A DNA stretch of 64,000 nt from Leptospira sanjuanensis (GCF_022267325.1 NZ_JAIZBG010000002.1:48501-112500), one strand, 5' to 3'. Numbered from the stretch's first letter, positions 20,973-37,520 are shown. Numbers and translations: made by a program. Notes: generated by a model from the sequence alone, not told the origin.

Positions 20973-22061
20973 ATGTTTTTTCGAGCAAAAACAAAATTTC
21001 TGGCACAAATCTTGCTTACTGGGCTGGTCGGGTTCGGGATGGTTGGATCCTTGTCCGCGTCCGAAAATCAGTCGGAAGCGAAGTCTGAAATTTTAACGCA
21101 TCAAACGGAAGTGGACCGAGTTTTATTGCAACCGGTCGCAAGTGATTTTGATTTGGATCAGTTGGACTTTTCCATTTCAAACACAAGGCTCGTTGCTCAA
21201 AAAGAAATTTCTAAATCGACTTCAAAGCCGATTCTTGATTTTGGTTCCGGCAAAAACGGAATCGTCGCAAATTTGTCTGCCTCTGAATTTCACTTTTTAG
21301 CTTTCAGTTTGTATACCGGATGTCGCGCTATTGTTCAAAGTAATCCGTCTCAAAATTCTTTCAAAGATACTCGCAATTTTGTTTTTGCCACGAGCGATTT
21401 TTCTCATTCTCTTTTGCCTGAGAATTTTGTAAGTTCGTTGTCGGAACATTCTTCCGCACTTTCTTCGATTCCGATCTTTTCGGTCGGATGCCTCTCGAAC
21501 GCTTCCGCATCAAAAGAATCAATCAGCTCCGAAGCTGCATTTTCTTCCCGTGATTCTTTCGATCGAGTTCGGACTTTTGTCGGTGAAAGGATGTCGCAAG
21601 TTGTTCTTTTAGGTCTAAACGCCGAAGATCGGAAAAATAGGGGACAATGGCAGGGTGGGCAGAGGGCACTGATTTCCGAGGATTGGGCTGAAATCCGGGA
21701 AATGTCGGAATTGCAAGATTTATCCGAAAGGTTCCGTGCCGTCCAAGAAAACGGCGACCCTTGGGTAATCGGGGGTAAGCTTCCACGGGAGCTAAAAACC
21801 AAGGTTGATCTACTGGGAATTTTTCCTTTGATTCGAATACAAACCCGACAACCTGCAAATGTCGGAATTCTTGGAGAAAGCGTTCCGGTTTCAGGATTCA
21901 CTAAGGCGGCATTCATCCTCGAAAGTCAAAACCTGGTCGAAAATTCTCATCTTCAAAATAATGAAATTCTTTCCGGCGGGCTGTCGACTAACGGCGACAA
22001 TCGGAAATCAAAACTTTCATTCCAAGTTCGCCCGAACTTCGACACAGAAATCCGCTCGTAG
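20973..22061 (+). CDS. Putative exported protein, unknown function
   Basis: The 362-residue protein starts with a signal peptide (MFFRAKTKFLAQILLTGLVGFGMVGSLSA, cleavage likely after SLSA at about residue 29). The mature part is Ser-rich with few recognisable motifs (SEFHFLAFSLYTGCRAIVQ, RGQWQGGQRALISEDWAEIREM). Low-complexity Ser stretches occur in the middle. No lipobox and no C-terminal anchor are seen, so it is probably periplasmic or secreted. It lies 82 bp after the previous gene on the same strand. I do not recognise the family. Confidence 0.6.
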   Translation: MFFRAKTKFLAQILLTGLVGFGMVGSLSASENQSEAKSEILTHQTEVDRVLLQPVASDFDLDQLDFSISNTRLVAQKEISKSTSKPILDFGSGKNGIVANLSASEFHFLAFSLYTGCRAIVQSNPSQNSFKDTRNFVFATSDFSHSLLPENFVSSLSEHSSALSSIPIFSVGCLSNASASKESISSEAAFSSRDSFDRVRTFVGERMSQVVLLGLNAEDRKNRGQWQGGQRALISEDWAEIREMSELQDLSERFRAVQENGDPWVIGGKLPRELKTKVDLLGIFPLIRIQTRQPANVGILGESVPVSGFTKAAFILESQNLVENSHLQNNEILSGGLSTNGDNRKSKLSFQVRPNFDTEIRS

Positions 22062-22113
22062 AGAAAATTCTTATTTTGTTTGTTTTTCAGCCTACGGCTG
22101 AAAATCTTTGTCC

Positions 22114-22492
<379 letters not shown>

Positions 22493-22494
<2 letters not shown>

Positions 22495-22518
22495 AAACCC
22501 CCTGTGCTGAGCACAGGG
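22493..22518 (-). terminator. Rho-independent terminator on the minus strand
   Basis: Minus-strand stem CCCTGTG/CACAGGG with a CTCAG loop is followed by GG and TTTTT (22518 down to 22493). It overlaps the stop codon of the preceding plus-strand gene. It would end transcripts arriving from the right, yet the nearest minus-strand gene stops 925 bp away at 23443. Either that mRNA is very long or an unannotated minus-strand RNA lies between. Confidence 0.6.
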
Positions 22519-22741
22519 CATAAAATCAAAGTTGCAAATGTCCAAAAATGGGCAAATGCTGACATTTCCGCGACATCCTCCGCCAAATTCAGGAAACCAA
22601 GGCTGTCCTTTGGGCAAATAGGTAATTGCCTAAATTTAAACATGATCGGTCGGCGTCAAATAGGGGCGGTTCAGGTAGGATGCCTATAAAACCGAAATCA
22701 ACAAAGTACAGGGAGACTGGGAATTTAAGATTTTTAGGATT

Positions 22742-22960
22742 ATGTCACATATAGAAGTTTTAATGCCCAAAAATAGACCAATGCTAAATGTCGTGGAAGC
22801 CTTTGTTTACGGTTTCTGCGAAGAGGCGGCAGGGAAGGCCATTGAATCGGCGAATGGCTGCTTTGATCAAATAAGGGCACGTGAATCCTTTGAAAACGGA
22901 CCTAACTTCTGCAGGATTTTCTGCGATATGCCTGCAAAAGGAAAAGCCGTGCCGGAGTGA
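22742..22960 (+). CDS. Doubtful small ORF, 72 residues
   Basis: It starts ATG with AGGA only 2 nt upstream, which is too close for good initiation. The translated protein has a helical middle (GFCEEAAGKAIESANGCFDQ) and three cysteines, without a recognised motif. Codon use is mixed and unlike the G/C-ending usage of neighbouring genes. It may be a recent acquisition or no gene at all. Confidence 0.25.
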   Translation: MSHIEVLMPKNRPMLNVVEAFVYGFCEEAAGKAIESANGCFDQIRARESFENGPNFCRIFCDMPAKGKAVPE

Positions 22961-22995
22961 CGGCAGATAGATCAAAGGGCGAAGGTTCAAGCTGC

Positions 22996-23036
22996 GGAGC
23001 CGGAGTTCCTGTGGAAAGGGCTCCTTTAGGGGAACT
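22996..23036 (+). ncRNA. Candidate structured RNA element
   Basis: Four complementary 6-nt segments are interleaved: GGAGCC (22996) with GGCTCC (23019), and AGTTCC (23004) with GGAACT (23031). They can form either an H-type pseudoknot or a simple hairpin (AGTTCC/GGAACT closing AAAGG/CCTTT). It is in otherwise noncoding DNA. No known riboswitch or sRNA family is recognised. Confidence 0.3.
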
Positions 23037-23171
23037 ATAGACAAAAACAGATCATAGCTTATCAAGAATCATGCAAATCTGTCATGTGTAGGAAAAGTTC
23101 CTGCAGATGCAAAGGTGTCAGAAAAAGGAATTTACGAAAGCCCGGCATTTCCGACAATCTACGGAATATTT

Positions 23172-23387
23172 ATGGCTGAAGTAATTAAACTCCGCGTGCG
23201 GTGCCACGCCTGTTCGTATATGATTGAAGGCTCCGCGAAATACGGAGCTGGGCATTATGTCCCGGAGGGCGTGGATTTCGAGTTCGTTGCAATTGGAAAA
23301 ATAGAAACACCAAAAGGCCGAAGAGTAAAGGCTGAAATTTCAGCAGTTTGCCCAAATTGTGGGATAAAAAATAAATGGACTGTTTGA
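23172..23387 (+). CDS. Small zinc-ribbon-like protein
   Basis: ATG at 23172 gives 71 residues with two CxxC pairs, RCHACSYMI near the N-terminus and VCPNCGIKN near the C-terminus. They are separated by a beta-rich stretch, the layout of a zinc ribbon. There is no signal peptide, so it is cytosolic. The protein could be a small nucleic-acid or protein-binding adaptor. An upstream in-frame start would add 19 residues of poor quality. It is convergent with the SpoIIE-type phosphatase gene. Confidence 0.65.
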   Translation: MAEVIKLRVRCHACSYMIEGSAKYGAGHYVPEGVDFEFVAIGKIETPKGRRVKAEISAVCPNCGIKNKWTV

Positions 23388-23442
23388 TCTTCGTAGAAGT
23401 TGATTAAAAATAATCCATAAAAAAGAATTGGAATAGATCAAT

Positions 23443-24891
23443 TTATTTAAAATCGACTAAAATTAGGCAAATATCATCCTCTGCCTTGTTGGATCCTCTG
23501 AATTCGATCAGGCGCTGGTCGATGCTCTCGGGGGTAATTTCGGCAATGGCGGACGAAGCAATGCCGCGCTGCGTGAGCCAGCGGTAGAGCTCCCGGTCCC
23601 CTAACATCTTTTGTCCTGCGTTGTGGGTTTCCGGGATTCCGTCGGTAAAAATCGCAATTCTATCTCCGGAACTAAGTCGTATCTCCCTTTCTTTATAGTC
23701 CATTTTAGGAAAGATTCCCAGAACCTTTCCTCCGGGAGAAAGAAAACGAAGCTTAAAATTAGGCAATAGCTGATTAAAAATAATCCCTTTGTTATGCCCA
23801 GCATTAGCGTATTTGATTAGCTTTTTTTTGATATTTAGGTAGATATAAATTCCTGTAATGAAGTTATCGTTCAGTTTACCATACACATCTTCATTGATTT
23901 TTCTTAAGAGTTTGCCGGGACGCTCCCAATATCCGGAATTTTTTTCAAAACTGGATTTGAGCGTATTGGAAAACAAAGCGGCTCCGATTCCATGGCCCGA
24001 AATGTCCGCAAGAAAAATTCCGTATTCGGTGCCGGAAATTCGGCGGATCGTGTAAAAGTCGCCTCCGACAGGAAGCGCGGGCTTGTAGAGAATTTGTATT
24101 TTTACGTTTTCTTCAGGACCGGGAAGATCCGCGCGTAATGATTTTTTCTGAATCTTCTCCGCTTGGCGAAATTCTTTTTCGAGGTCGAGCTTTTCTTTTA
24201 AAATATTCTCGTGCTCTAACTGCCGCATACTGAGCAGTTCTTTCAAGCGTGTGGAAATGACTGCGTGCAGGTTTTGAATGAGGGAATCGGATTCTAAGCT
24301 TAAAATCTCCGTGGAAATCAAATATTTGAGACGGTTTTCCGATCCGATTTTTCGTAAAAGATGGAATTGAAAATTTTTCCGTAAAAGAACTTCGGCCTCG
24401 TAGATCTGCGCAAAGTTTAAACCGGAGCCTTCGGGAGATAGAATTCTTTCGATGACTTGAGATGGGTTTTGATACGTAAAAGGACGTTCTTCTGCAAAGG
24501 AATACAGTTTCCAGCGATATAGTTGGAACGTATCTACCACCCTTTGAAGGTTGAATGTCCACGTTTTGGAAAGCCCCTGAAACCAGGATTCAAGCAATGA
24601 GATTCTGGAATAATCTCGTCCTGGATGGGGTCTGTGATAATTTCCGAGTTCTTTCAGAATTGCGAGAATTTCACGATGAATCGGCGTTAGGTCCGGAAAC
24701 GAGTCGTTTACGAATTTCGCTCCGGAGAGAATTTTTTGCAGAGAATACACCATGTCCTCTCGAAGAATCTGGAACAAGGTTTGCTTGAGTTCGTCTCGAT
24801 CGATTTCCCGAGTTTCGTTTCCCTTTTTAGAACCGAGAAGCCGAAGCTTGGACAAAAACATTTCCACTTCGAAGGCCAGGTCCTCGGACAA
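23443..24891 (-). CDS. SpoIIE/RsbU-type PP2C serine phosphatase
   Basis: At 482 residues it has a helical N-terminal region (about 1-240) and a SpoIIE-type PP2C domain at about 255-482. Metal-binding acidic motifs are LPVGGDFYTIRR, IFLADISGHGIGAAL and IAIFTDGIPETHN. Such phosphatases dephosphorylate STAS-domain anti-anti-sigma factors; a STAS protein is encoded at 38932-39258, though not adjacent. The TTG start at 24891 has no ribosome-binding site. The frame stays open to a CTG at 24957 preceded by AGGGAG (24966-24971) at 8-nt spacing, and the extra 22 residues read as a plausible helix, so the true protein may be 504 residues. No sensor domain or membrane segment is recognised. Confidence 0.88.
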   Translation of the reverse strand: MSEDLAFEVEMFLSKLRLLGSKKGNETREIDRDELKQTLFQILREDMVYSLQKILSGAKFVNDSFPDLTPIHREILAILKELGNYHRPHPGRDYSRISLLESWFQGLSKTWTFNLQRVVDTFQLYRWKLYSFAEERPFTYQNPSQVIERILSPEGSGLNFAQIYEAEVLLRKNFQFHLLRKIGSENRLKYLISTEILSLESDSLIQNLHAVISTRLKELLSMRQLEHENILKEKLDLEKEFRQAEKIQKKSLRADLPGPEENVKIQILYKPALPVGGDFYTIRRISGTEYGIFLADISGHGIGAALFSNTLKSSFEKNSGYWERPGKLLRKINEDVYGKLNDNFITGIYIYLNIKKKLIKYANAGHNKGIIFNQLLPNFKLRFLSPGGKVLGIFPKMDYKEREIRLSSGDRIAIFTDGIPETHNAGQKMLGDRELYRWLTQRGIASSAIAEITPESIDQRLIEFRGSNKAEDDICLILVDFK

Positions 24892-25052
24892 GGAATCGGG
24901 GATTTCGGAGACGGCTTTCTGAATTGAGTTTAGAATTTCGTTCGATAAATCTTTCAGCTTCTTTTCTCCCTAAGATGTTCGCTGGAATTGAAAAACGGCT
25001 GGAGGATTTCCGTTTTGCCGAAATTCTGGATTCGTACGTCGCCTTGGTTTGA

Positions 25053-26501
25053 ATGAATTTTACGACTCCACAATACTTTCTTTTTTTTGCAATCGTTTGG
25101 TGCGTTCGATGGGCTCTTGCCGCGTTCTTTCCGAAGAAGAATGTTTTCGTTTTGTATTTTCTGCTTTTGGTCAGTTATTTTTTCTATCTTTCCTGGGATT
25201 ATCGCTTCGGGGTCTTGATTCTTTTTACTACCGTTCTGGATTACTCCGTGGGTCGGGGTTTGGATGCTCAGGAGAATCTTCGAAAGCGGAAAATTCTTCT
25301 CCTTCTTTCTTTAATCGGAAATCTTGCGGTCCTCGGATTTTTTAAATATTTCAATTTCTTTACGGATTCGTTTTTAAAGTTCTTTCATTCGTTTGGCTGG
25401 AACGTCGAGGCTCCGGCTTTGAAGGTGATTCTACCGGTTGGGATTTCGTTTTACACGTTTCAATCGCTGAGTTATTCGATCGACGTTTATAGAAAACAAA
25501 TCCCGGCGGAAAAGAGTTTCGCGCATTATGCCCTATTCCTTTCCTTTTTTCCGCAGCTTGTGGCCGGTCCCATCGTTTCCGCGAGAATTCTTCTGCCCGC
25601 GCTTCGTTCCCTGTTTCGCTGGGAGAACGTTCCGATTCGAGAAGGAATTTGGCTGATTCTTTTGGGTTTCGTGAAGAAGGCCGTGATCGCCGATCGCATT
25701 TCCGTGATTTCGGACTTCGCTTATCAATTCCCGGAATCCGTCTCCACCGTTTTCGCTTGGATGGGCGTCGTTTCGTATGCGATCCAGATATATTGCGATT
25801 TTTCCGGTTATACGGACATCGCGATCGGTTCGGCGCTTCTTTTGGGAGTGCGTCTTCCTGAGAATTTCAAACTTCCGTATACGGCGGATAGTTTTTCCGA
25901 CTTTTGGAGAAGATGGCATATCTCCCTGTCCGGTTGGCTCCGCGAATATCTTTACATTCCTCTCGGGGGAAATCGAATCAGCGGACTTGTGACCTATCGC
26001 AATCTTTTGATCACCATGATTCTAGGCGGCTTGTGGCACGGAGCGAGTTGGAATTTCGTGATCTGGGGATTTTTACACGGGCTTTGTTTGGCGTTGGAAC
26101 GATGGTTTCGGGACCGGATCCGTTTTCCTTGGACGGAAGGTTTGTTCGTAGCTCGGATCGCGAAAATTCTATATCAGATTTTTGTAATTCTTTTGGTATG
26201 TTTGATTTGGATTTTTTTTCGATCGAAAACGTTTTCGGGATCGATGGATCTGTTTGTCGCTCTTTTTCGGTTTCGCGACGGAATTGAACCCACTTACACG
26301 ATGCAGACTCAGTTCCTGACGATTTTTGGGCTGATGGTCGCGGCGGCCTGGATCGGTAGAAAAGAAGAATTCTCCGGTTCTTTTTCATCCTTTCGGGAGA
26401 ATCTTCACTGGAGTCTTTTCGCTTTACTGAGCGCCCTCGGTTTTATCGTGGGCGTTGTCTTGACCGTGGAAACAAAACCCTTTCTCTATTTCGTTTTTTG
26501 A
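25053..26501 (+). CDS. MBOAT-family membrane O-acyltransferase (AlgI/DltB/PatA-like)
   Basis: Polytopic inner-membrane protein of 482 residues with about 10-12 hydrophobic helices. The conserved MBOAT signatures are [19 protein letters not shown] and the active-site His in [19 protein letters not shown]. Such proteins move acyl groups, usually acetyl, across the membrane to a partner that O-acylates a polysaccharide or lipid. An SGNH-type protein that fits this partner role is encoded at 28147-29820. The ATG at 25053 directly follows the stop of a 25-codon frame (24975-25052), so coupling is possible. The acceptor (LPS, exopolysaccharide or peptidoglycan) is unknown. Confidence 0.9.
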   Translation: MNFTTPQYFLFFAIVWCVRWALAAFFPKKNVFVLYFLLLVSYFFYLSWDYRFGVLILFTTVLDYSVGRGLDAQENLRKRKILLLLSLIGNLAVLGFFKYFNFFTDSFLKFFHSFGWNVEAPALKVILPVGISFYTFQSLSYSIDVYRKQIPAEKSFAHYALFLSFFPQLVAGPIVSARILLPALRSLFRWENVPIREGIWLILLGFVKKAVIADRISVISDFAYQFPESVSTVFAWMGVVSYAIQIYCDFSGYTDIAIGSALLLGVRLPENFKLPYTADSFSDFWRRWHISLSGWLREYLYIPLGGNRISGLVTYRNLLITMILGGLWHGASWNFVIWGFLHGLCLALERWFRDRIRFPWTEGLFVARIAKILYQIFVILLVCLIWIFFRSKTFSGSMDLFVALFRFRDGIEPTYTMQTQFLTIFGLMVAAAWIGRKEEFSGSFSSFRENLHWSLFALLSALGFIVGVVLTVETKPFLYFVF

Positions 26502-28030
26502 AACGGACGACGGAGCGCTTCCTGAATTCTGCGGGAATCTTCGTAGAGTAAGAACGCTTCGTTTTCGCAGGAAAATCGTTTGGACGGAACTCCGTAAACT
26601 TCCCGAATCCGCTCTTCTCCGAATCCTTTCGTAAACATCGCGACGGTTCCGGCGTAATTTTGCAAATATCGATCTTTGTTCGAAATCGTATGAGAACCTT
26701 CTAATGTTCCGTAGGCGACATGGATGGAGCGAATTTTCTTTTTTGAAAAAACGAAAATCCTTTTCGCAGCCCAAAAATCGCTCACGACCAGTGAAATCGG
26801 CGTTTTTTCGACGATTGTGTCGATACACGCGGTTTCCTGTGGTACCCTCAGGGAGAGCCGAATCGGTTGATTTTGACCGTTTCCCGTCGATTTGTGCCCG
26901 AGAAGCAAAAGCAAAAGGAATAAAAGAAAAATTCCGAGAGTAAGATAACGTTTCGGAAATCCGGCGACGAAACATAGAAAAAATGGTGCGAGGATCAAAG
27001 CCGGTGCCGCATAACGCAGGCTATATTCGTCGATGTATGATCCCGTTGCAACGGGCGCAAGGACGAGAACCGCAAAGAAAAAAAACAGAAACGCGGTTGA
27101 TTTCGTTTTGCGAATTCTTGTTAAACCGGCAAGGAGGGCAAGCGCGAGAAGTAAGAGTAAGATCGCGGGCACCGGAACGTTCCCTTGCAAATCCGACGTG
27201 AACCAAAGTCGAGCTTCGGTAAAAAAACGGATTCCGTCTTTCGTTGCTTGCGCGACCGAAAGTTGCACTGGGATTCGTCCCGCCTTTTCGATGTATAAAA
27301 ACGATTTTAGAATCGCATGCAGGATCAATCCGAAAACACCCGCGAGTAAAAGAAGTTTGGAACTTTCGGGAAAATACCGTTTCCATCCTTTGTCTTTTCG
27401 ATTTACTGTGAACGAAAAAACAAAACCGGCTAAGATTCCCGAAACGATCAACTCGATAAAGAGAATCCGATCGGACGCTGTGGTAAGCGCGATCCAAAGA
27501 AACAAAAAGATCGCGTTTCGTTTTTCCATTCTTTGGTGAAGAAGAGGCCAAACATACAACGCGATTAAGAACGCACTCGCATGGATCGACGGTAAGAAGA
27601 GAATATACAAAGTCGGGAACAGGCCTGCGGCGAGCAACAAAAACGAAATCAAAAGTAACACCCAGGCTTTCACGCGCCGTTCTTCCTTTTGGGAGAGTTT
27701 TTTTCGGTTCCGTTCTTCCTGTGCGAAAATCCAAAAACGTTCCATAAGAACTGTGAACGTGATCGTCTGTAAGAATGCGAAACAAAGTAGAGCCTGATAT
27801 GCGTTTTCAAAAAGCAAAAGGAGGATCGATACGATCGGGAAGTCCGGAAAAAAATACGGAGAGGGGGTGAACGACCAGGAAAGAAAATTTCCTCCGTCCC
27901 GAAATACATCCAGAGCAAGCGCGGGAAGATACAAAATATCCGAGTTCAGATAGATCCCTTCCGGGCTTCGCGTCAGGGAATAAAACAGGGAAAGAAAAAA
28001 GAGAATCAGGCTGAGAACATACTTCCACAT
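26486..28030 (-). CDS. Polytopic membrane protein, GT-C-like topology
   Basis: The 514-residue protein has about 10-11 transmembrane segments and a C-terminal soluble tail of some 110 residues ([15 protein letters not shown] to the end). After the first helix comes a loop with [16 protein letters not shown], where an acidic residue would sit in GT-C glycosyltransferases, and further on [15 protein letters not shown]. The topology recalls lipid-linked sugar transferases, but no diagnostic DxD is clear. It overlaps the MBOAT gene by 16 nt in convergent orientation and starts 116 bp from the divergent SGNH gene. The surroundings suggest a role in envelope glycan assembly or decoration. Confidence 0.6.
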   Translation of the reverse strand: MWKYVLSLILFFLSLFYSLTRSPEGIYLNSDILYLPALALDVFRDGGNFLSWSFTPSPYFFPDFPIVSILLLLFENAYQALLCFAFLQTITFTVLMERFWIFAQEERNRKKLSQKEERRVKAWVLLLISFLLLAAGLFPTLYILFLPSIHASAFLIALYVWPLLHQRMEKRNAIFLFLWIALTTASDRILFIELIVSGILAGFVFSFTVNRKDKGWKRYFPESSKLLLLAGVFGLILHAILKSFLYIEKAGRIPVQLSVAQATKDGIRFFTEARLWFTSDLQGNVPVPAILLLLLALALLAGLTRIRKTKSTAFLFFFFAVLVLAPVATGSYIDEYSLRYAAPALILAPFFLCFVAGFPKRYLTLGIFLLFLLLLLLGHKSTGNGQNQPIRLSLRVPQETACIDTIVEKTPISLVVSDFWAAKRIFVFSKKKIRSIHVAYGTLEGSHTISNKDRYLQNYAGTVAMFTKGFGEERIREVYGVPSKRFSCENEAFLLYEDSRRIQEALRRPFQKTK

Positions 28031-28146
28031 TCTTCCCGAAAGGATTCCCGGATGGAATTGAGGGTAAAGTCAAAAAAGAAGTTCCTGGACAGACGACGCT
28101 CGGTTGCAAGAATTTGCAACGTCGGGTTTTGAAAACGAGGGATTAT

Positions 28147-29820
<1,674 letters not shown>

Positions 29821-29826
29821 TAAACG

Positions 29827-29840
29827 AGCCGAATTCGGCT
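29827..29840. repeat. 14-bp perfect palindrome before asd
   Basis: AGCCGAATTCGGCT lies 7 bp after the SGNH gene and 46 bp before asd. There is no T-run, so it is a weak terminator at best; it may be an operator. Confidence 0.35.
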
Positions 29841-29885
29841 AATACTATCGAAATGTGAGGGCGGGCTTTTCCGTTTTATTCAATT

Positions 29886-30935
<1,050 letters not shown>

Positions 30936-30947
30936 TACTGTCATTCC

Positions 30948-32915
<1,968 letters not shown>

Positions 32916-32939
32916 TTCCAGATTGTCCTACGCCCCGCG

Positions 32940-34426
<1,487 letters not shown>

Positions 34427-34524
34427 AACTCGCGAACTCGACTCGAGGTCGGTGGCGGCTCAATCCTAAGCTGAATCGAGCCGTTTGACCGAGTTACGTC
34501 GGCGTTCCTTTGAAAGTTTTCACT

Positions 34525-35418
34525 CTACGTTCCCGAATAAGTCGAGTAGGCCTTCTCGAATTTTTTCTTCTTTAAATCCTTGCGATCGATTCGAATGTGA
34601 AAGTGGCCTTCGCCGATTTCGGAATGAAATATTAGAATTTCCGAATTTTCTTCGATCTTGGATGAGGATTTCTTGCGACGACGGGATTTGCCGTTCTCTT
34701 CTTCGTCGTCCTCATCGTCCATACGTTCGTCTTCGCCCTGCCAAAACAAGGGTCTTCCGAAAATTCTCAGACTCGGATTCCAGGTCGCGACTTCCGCTTT
34801 GAGAAGTTTGGTCAGCTTGTCGTACAACGCTTTCGGGAGAAGTTTTGCGATCGTTCTGTAATCGTACGCGTCGCCCGCCACATAGAAAAGATATTTCGGT
34901 GAAAAGGAAAGTCTGTAGGTCGCGTCTCTGTATTCTTCCAAATAATATTCCGGTTCGGGAAGGGAATCCTCGTCGGGGTACTCGACGACCTTTAAATCCT
35001 CGATCGGCCCTTCGTAGAATTTTAAGATGAACTCGCCTTCGATCGTATCGAAGATGTAGAGAATTCCTTCGTCCGGAAAAAGATTTTCAATATCATACTT
35101 TTTGAATTCGGCGATATTGAGCTGCGCGAAAAAATACGTTTCTTTCGGCCAAAATTTCGCGTTGGGAAGATGGGGAAGCCCTTTCAACTTCGAGGAGCCG
35201 AGCGGAATCTTTTTTTCCGGCGTTTCCTTTTCGTCGATATCGATGAAGTAGTGCAATGCCTTGGCAAGAATGGTCGGCGTGACTTTCTCGTCCTCCTGAA
35301 AATAAACCGAAGAAGTTCCGTCGTAATAGGTTCCTTCCGCCGGAATCTTTTCCAAAAGACCTTTCGGATACGGATACTCGAGAACGAGTTTTTTTGCTGT
35401 AGAAATCGGGGTGCTCAT
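34525..35418 (-). CDS. DUF1963 (YwqG-like) family protein
   Basis: At 297 residues it contains the typical DUF1963 core KGLPHLPNAKFWPKETYFFA, followed by QLNIAEFKKYDIENLFPDEG and LYIFDTIEGEF. The C-terminal half carries RIFGRPLFWQGEDERMDDED, as usual for YwqG proteins, plus an acidic/basic low-complexity insertion (EDDEEENGKSRRRKKSSSK). The start ATG at 35418 has AGGA upstream. The biochemical role of this family is not established. It is convergent with pyk. Confidence 0.8.
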   Translation of the reverse strand: MSTPISTAKKLVLEYPYPKGLLEKIPAEGTYYDGTSSVYFQEDEKVTPTILAKALHYFIDIDEKETPEKKIPLGSSKLKGLPHLPNAKFWPKETYFFAQLNIAEFKKYDIENLFPDEGILYIFDTIEGEFILKFYEGPIEDLKVVEYPDEDSLPEPEYYLEEYRDATYRLSFSPKYLFYVAGDAYDYRTIAKLLPKALYDKLTKLLKAEVATWNPSLRIFGRPLFWQGEDERMDDEDDEEENGKSRRRKKSSSKIEENSEILIFHSEIGEGHFHIRIDRKDLKKKKFEKAYSTYSGT

Positions 35419-35551
35419 AGAATTCCTTTTTGTTCGTTTTTATAATTCGAAAGCGTTATGCGTCTTGCGAACAAACAATCAACAAAGAAGCAAGGAAAGT
35501 ATTGAGTCGGAAATGGGGGAGTTCCCACGTTTCTAGGTTTTAAAAAACGAA

Positions 35552-35808
<257 letters not shown>

Positions 35809-35812
<4 letters not shown>

Positions 35813-36192
35813 GACCGGTCCTTGATCCGAAGAGAAGAGGCGGCTAACCACAAAAAGACGATCGAAAGGAAAAAACTGATTCCCCCCGTGCCCAGGCTGG
35901 AGATGAGAAGATCGCCGCCCGTGATTCTATGGATAAAAACGAACGCCCCGCCTAACAACCCGATGGAGCCGAATGCCAGAAAAAAAAGCCCGATCTTGAG
36001 AAAAATATAGGCTTGGATTCCCGCCTGAAAGCGCTTGATGAGGAATTTTTTTCCGTAGAGGAGAAGGGTTTGGAAGTATTCCAGAACGGAATCCACCAAA
36101 GAGAGGAAATGCGATTTGAGATCGTTTCCTCGTTTCGTATAATCGGAGTCGTACGATTCCGATTTGGAATCTGATTTTCTTTTTTTAGCCAT
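35809..36192 (-). CDS. Two-TM membrane protein, YqjE/holin-like (DUF1469 type)
   Basis: The 127-residue protein has a basic N-terminal tail, an amphipathic helix, and two transmembrane helices (IFLKIGLFFLAFGSIGLLGG and GTGGISFFLSIVFLWLAA). The size and helix layout match the DUF1469/phage-holin-3-6 group to which E. coli YqjE belongs. It is the middle gene of a three-gene operon after a DUF883/YtxH-like protein. The function in the family is unclear; lysis activity is not implied. Confidence 0.65.
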
Positions 36193-36211
36193 CGGTTCCC
36201 GGCGGTTCGTA

Positions 36212-36490
36212 TTATTTTCTGCGAATCAACATTCCGACGAGAAGTCCGATTCCGAGTCCCACTCCGAGTCCGATCAAAGTCGCCTTCTGCGGATTTTCCT
36301 TGATATAAGTTCCGGTTTCGTCAATAATTTGTTTCGCTCTTTCGGAAGTGTCGCCCGAGATCTGTTTGATCTTTTCCTTAAGATCGGAAACGTGTTCGAG
36401 ATATTCTTCGCGGGCTTTGCCGGTGATGCGTTTCGCTTTGTCCTTTAAGGACTCCACTTCTTCATTGAAATCTTCCGCCTTGGATGTCAT
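36212..36490 (-). CDS. YqjD/ElaB or YtxH-like protein with C-terminal TM helix
   Basis: The 92-residue protein has an amphipathic coiled coil ([20 protein letters not shown], then [20 protein letters not shown]), then a Gly-rich C-terminal membrane helix ([17 protein letters not shown]) ending IRRK. This is the form of DUF883 proteins, some of which anchor ribosomes to the membrane in E. coli stationary phase. A good GAGGA ribosome site lies 7 nt before the ATG. It is the first gene of the operon. Confidence 0.75.
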   Translation of the reverse strand: MTSKAEDFNEEVESLKDKAKRITGKAREEYLEHVSDLKEKIKQISGDTSERAKQIIDETGTYIKENPQKATLIGLGVGLGIGLLVGMLIRRK

Positions 36491-36733
36491 GGATGATTCC
36501 TCCCGATTCTTTTTGTAAGTTCTCCGTCTGTGGAATCAACCACTTTCGTTCTTTCGCAGGGCGGTTTTTCTCTCGAATTTTGAAGTCTAAGTAAAAGAGT
36601 GGAAAAATCCGTTCGAGAAAAGACGCAAACGCCCGGAACCTTTTCGGATCGCCTACGATCAAAAAGTCGGTTCCGCGTTTCGATGTGAAAATTTTTTGCA
36701 GGCTAAGAATCATCCCAGTGTTAGGATAAACAA

Positions 36734-37147
36734 ATGAATTGGATCGGCAAGCTGGTTCGTCTCAGAAGACGTCAAAAGCAAAGAATCTTTAACAAGGCGT
36801 ACCGCCAAGCTCTGAAGTTAATGAAGAAAGAATTCAAGGCGGAACGAGACCGTCATCTTCAGGCGGAGAAGGAACTCGAGAAATATTACAGAAAAGACGT
36901 GGATACCGAGGCGAAAAAAACTCGGAAGAAGATTCAGGAACTCGACAACTTCAAACTTCTTTTGGAAAGAAGGGAGATGGAATTGGATTCCAAGATCGTG
37001 TTCTTAAACGAACAACTTCAAAAGATCGAAGAACTCAAGGCGAGAATGGACGGCGCGGTCAACTTGATGGCAAGGGCCGGATCACTTTCCAACGGAGCCG
37101 TCGACGACGCGGAAAAAATCAAACAAACCCTCAAAAAGGTTTTCTAA
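36734..37147 (+). CDS. Coiled-coil protein of unknown function
   Basis: The 137-residue, highly charged helical protein (KLMKKEFKAERDRHLQAEKE, ERREMELDSKIVFLNEQLQK) is almost all coiled coil. It has no signal peptide or membrane segment and a very basic N-terminus (RLRRRQKQR). It is followed after 6 nt by the pterin dehydratase gene and is divergent from the YqjD-like operon. A structural or adaptor role is likely; the family is not recognised. Confidence 0.65.
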   Translation: MNWIGKLVRLRRRQKQRIFNKAYRQALKLMKKEFKAERDRHLQAEKELEKYYRKDVDTEAKKTRKKIQELDNFKLLLERREMELDSKIVFLNEQLQKIEELKARMDGAVNLMARAGSLSNGAVDDAEKIKQTLKKVF

Positions 37148-37153
37148 TCTTTT

Positions 37154-37444
37154 ATGAACGACCGCGAACTGCAAGACCTGAAAGAAAAAATTCCTTCAGG
37201 TTGGGAAGTGCGGTTCCGGGAAAACGTTCCTTTCCTTTTCAAAACGTATTCGTTTAACAAATACGTCGGCGGCGTAGAGTTCGTAAACGCACTCGCGAAT
37301 ATCGCCGAGCGGATGGATCACCATCCCGATCTTTTTCTGACGTATCGAAAGGTTACGGTCGAGATCTTCACTCATTCCAAAAATTCGGTCACCGAACTCG
37401 ATCTTCGTTTCGTTCACGAAGCGGAAAAAATTTTTAATCCTTAA
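37154..37444 (+). CDS. 4a-hydroxytetrahydrobiopterin dehydratase (PCD/DCoH family)
   Basis: The 96-residue protein has the family pattern: W at [25 protein letters not shown], the catalytic HHPD in [20 protein letters not shown], then [15 protein letters not shown]. These enzymes dehydrate 4a-hydroxy-pterins and some act as coactivators. No phenylalanine hydroxylase is in the window, so a salvage or molybdopterin-linked role is possible. It is followed by a strong bidirectional terminator. Confidence 0.9.
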   Translation: MNDRELQDLKEKIPSGWEVRFRENVPFLFKTYSFNKYVGGVEFVNALANIAERMDHHPDLFLTYRKVTVEIFTHSKNSVTELDLRFVHEAEKIFNP

Positions 37445-37495
37445 ATCAGTTTGTCGAGAGCCCGGCCGCTTTCGCGGCAACGCCCGAGAAATAAA

Positions 37496-37520
37496 AAAGC
37501 CCGGGGTTAAACCGGGCTTT
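37496..37520. terminator. Bidirectional rho-independent terminator
   Basis: Perfect 9-bp arms AAAGCCCGG and CCGGGCTTT flank GGTTAAA, with A-run before and T-run after. It serves both the pterin dehydratase gene (plus) and the response-regulator gene (minus), which converge here. Confidence 0.88.

Larger units (their letters stand above)
22519..23171. other. Orphan intergenic stretch of about 650 bp
   Basis: No confident gene is present. It holds repeated GCAAAT words near its left end (22544, 22553 and 22614 approximately), a doubtful ORF at 22742-22960, and a structured-RNA candidate at 22996-23036. A minus-strand frame at 22784-23065 is also open but lacks a start signal. It may contain a small RNA, decayed genes or origin-related DNA. 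Confidence 0.4.

Noticed and set aside
22784..23065. Minus-strand open frame in the orphan stretch
   Set aside because: No ribosome site and no motif; overlaps both the doubtful plus-strand ORF and the RNA candidate. Not strong enough to list as a gene.
24975..25052. 25-codon frame ending directly before the MBOAT start
   Set aside because: It could be a leader peptide (TGA then ATG), but there is no Shine-Dalgarno sequence and the region is needed as leader of the divergent gene; only mentioned under MBOAT.
26486..28030. Reading the minus-strand 514-residue protein as a definite O-antigen polymerase
   Set aside because: Topology is compatible with several GT-C or polymerase families, but no diagnostic motif is visible, so only a topology-level call is given.
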